Assembly: GCA_018823175.1 (NCBI GenBank)
Contig: JAHJIY010000046.1
Location: 27,676 to 91,675, forward strand
Direction of reading: 5' to 3'
Source: Pseudomonadota bacterium
GTDB taxonomy: Bacteria; Desulfobacterota; Desulfobulbia; Desulfobulbales; JAHJIY01
DNA: 64,000 nt
The notes below the pieces were generated by a model. It worked only from the letters and a program-made list of their open reading frames with translations. It made no database searches and was not told the origin of the DNA. This document shows positions 63,622-64,000 of this stretch, in pieces. The translations under genes and the position numbers were made by a program. The number at the start of each line of letters is the position of its first letter. Within the stretch, counting starts at the first letter, position 1.

Positions 63622-64000
63622 TTTTTACCTGTCTTAAAATCCACTATTTCTGTTTATAATTAAAGACATAATTAGTCCTGAAAACCCCGATATTATCTAT
63701 AATTATATTGTGTTTTTGCCCTATTTAAACTATCTTTCACTATTAAAAATATTAAACTCAAATCATTTTTTTTTATCCTCTTAAAAAGAGATTTTACGTT
63801 AACAAATTTACCTTTTCATAGTTTTCAACAATTTGTTTAAAACTATGCTTATTTCTCTTTTTATAAAGTGTTTTAAATATAAAAAATCAATTTTATAACT
63901 ATTTATCAATAATGTGGTTTTTATTATTTTGTTTTTGATATCAATAACTTATTTTGTTTTTAAACAAACTAACAGCATTAATAAATAATAATTTTTTAAA
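63622..64000. other. Very AT-rich terminal stretch
   Basis: 379 bases dominated by A/T runs with no gene, tRNA or repeat I can recognise. It is upstream of the leftward serine hydrolase and should include its promoter. Confidence 0.5.

Overview
The window looks like a chromosomal stretch of an anaerobic Desulfobacterota-type (deltaproteobacterial) bacterium. This is inferred from a Wood-Ljungdahl methyltransferase (AcsE-like) beside a corrinoid-protein activator, FlgO-family lipoproteins, a class II DAHP synthase, a B12-binding radical SAM protein of the DUF4080 type, and moderate GC that falls sharply in the last 3 kb. No rRNA gene or species marker is present, so the assignment stays at phylum level.

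Layout: 1-3.5 kb holds a partner-switching regulatory set (SpoIIE-type phosphatase, STAS+HATPase fusion, STAS protein) directly followed by a GspE/PilB-type ATPase. 4.1-6.1 kb is a ybhP-clsB pair (phosphodiesterase-fold protein and cardiolipin synthase). 6.1-8.3 kb carries a sigma-54-promoted secreted protein, a BON-domain remnant and a lipoprotein hydrolase between two copies of a short repeat. 8.4-18 kb is housekeeping: Bcr/CflA exporter, tRNA-Pro, tRNA-Asn, bioA, radical SAM protein, lgt, a double M16 peptidase and rpe. 18.1-22.4 kb is a leftward four-gene envelope operon with two FlgO-domain proteins and a membrane protein carrying three FliM-like LDQxxIDxL motifs. 22.5-42.5 kb is an accessory and defence region: SNF2/SWIM pair, broken ATPase and Mrr genes, type I restriction-modification (hsdM, hsdS, hsdR) with a broken AlbA_2 gene inside it, a protein kinase, an unrecognised barrel-like protein and a convergent PD-(D/E)XK candidate nuclease, remnants of a REP transposase and an MmeI-type enzyme, HigB/HigA-ImmA, and MntA/HepT joined to a nitrilase-RfaE2 fusion. 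42.9-54.3 kb is metabolic: corrinoid activator, glycosyltransferase, AcsE, DAHP synthase, TauE-type transporter, repeat lipoprotein and phosphomannomutase. It also contains a chimeric relic of a duplicated DAHP-synthase/TauE block. 54.3-64 kb holds a response regulator, a trypsin-like protease, a DEAD-box helicase, ComF, a phosphate transporter with its PhoU-like partner, mtnA and a serine hydrolase.

The most interesting candidates are: (1) the kinase + barrel-like protein + PD-(D/E)XK nuclease neighbourhood beside hsdR (35.3-37.9 kb), which could be an undescribed defence module; (2) a 57-nt two-hairpin element present twice, with a compensatory base change in one stem, once lying inside the first codons of an envelope gene; (3) the FlgO operon with FliM-like motif repeats; (4) the duplication-deletion chimera at 51.3 kb, which records a tandem duplication of the DAHP synthase-TauE block. 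All function calls are from reading the sequence; no database search was run.
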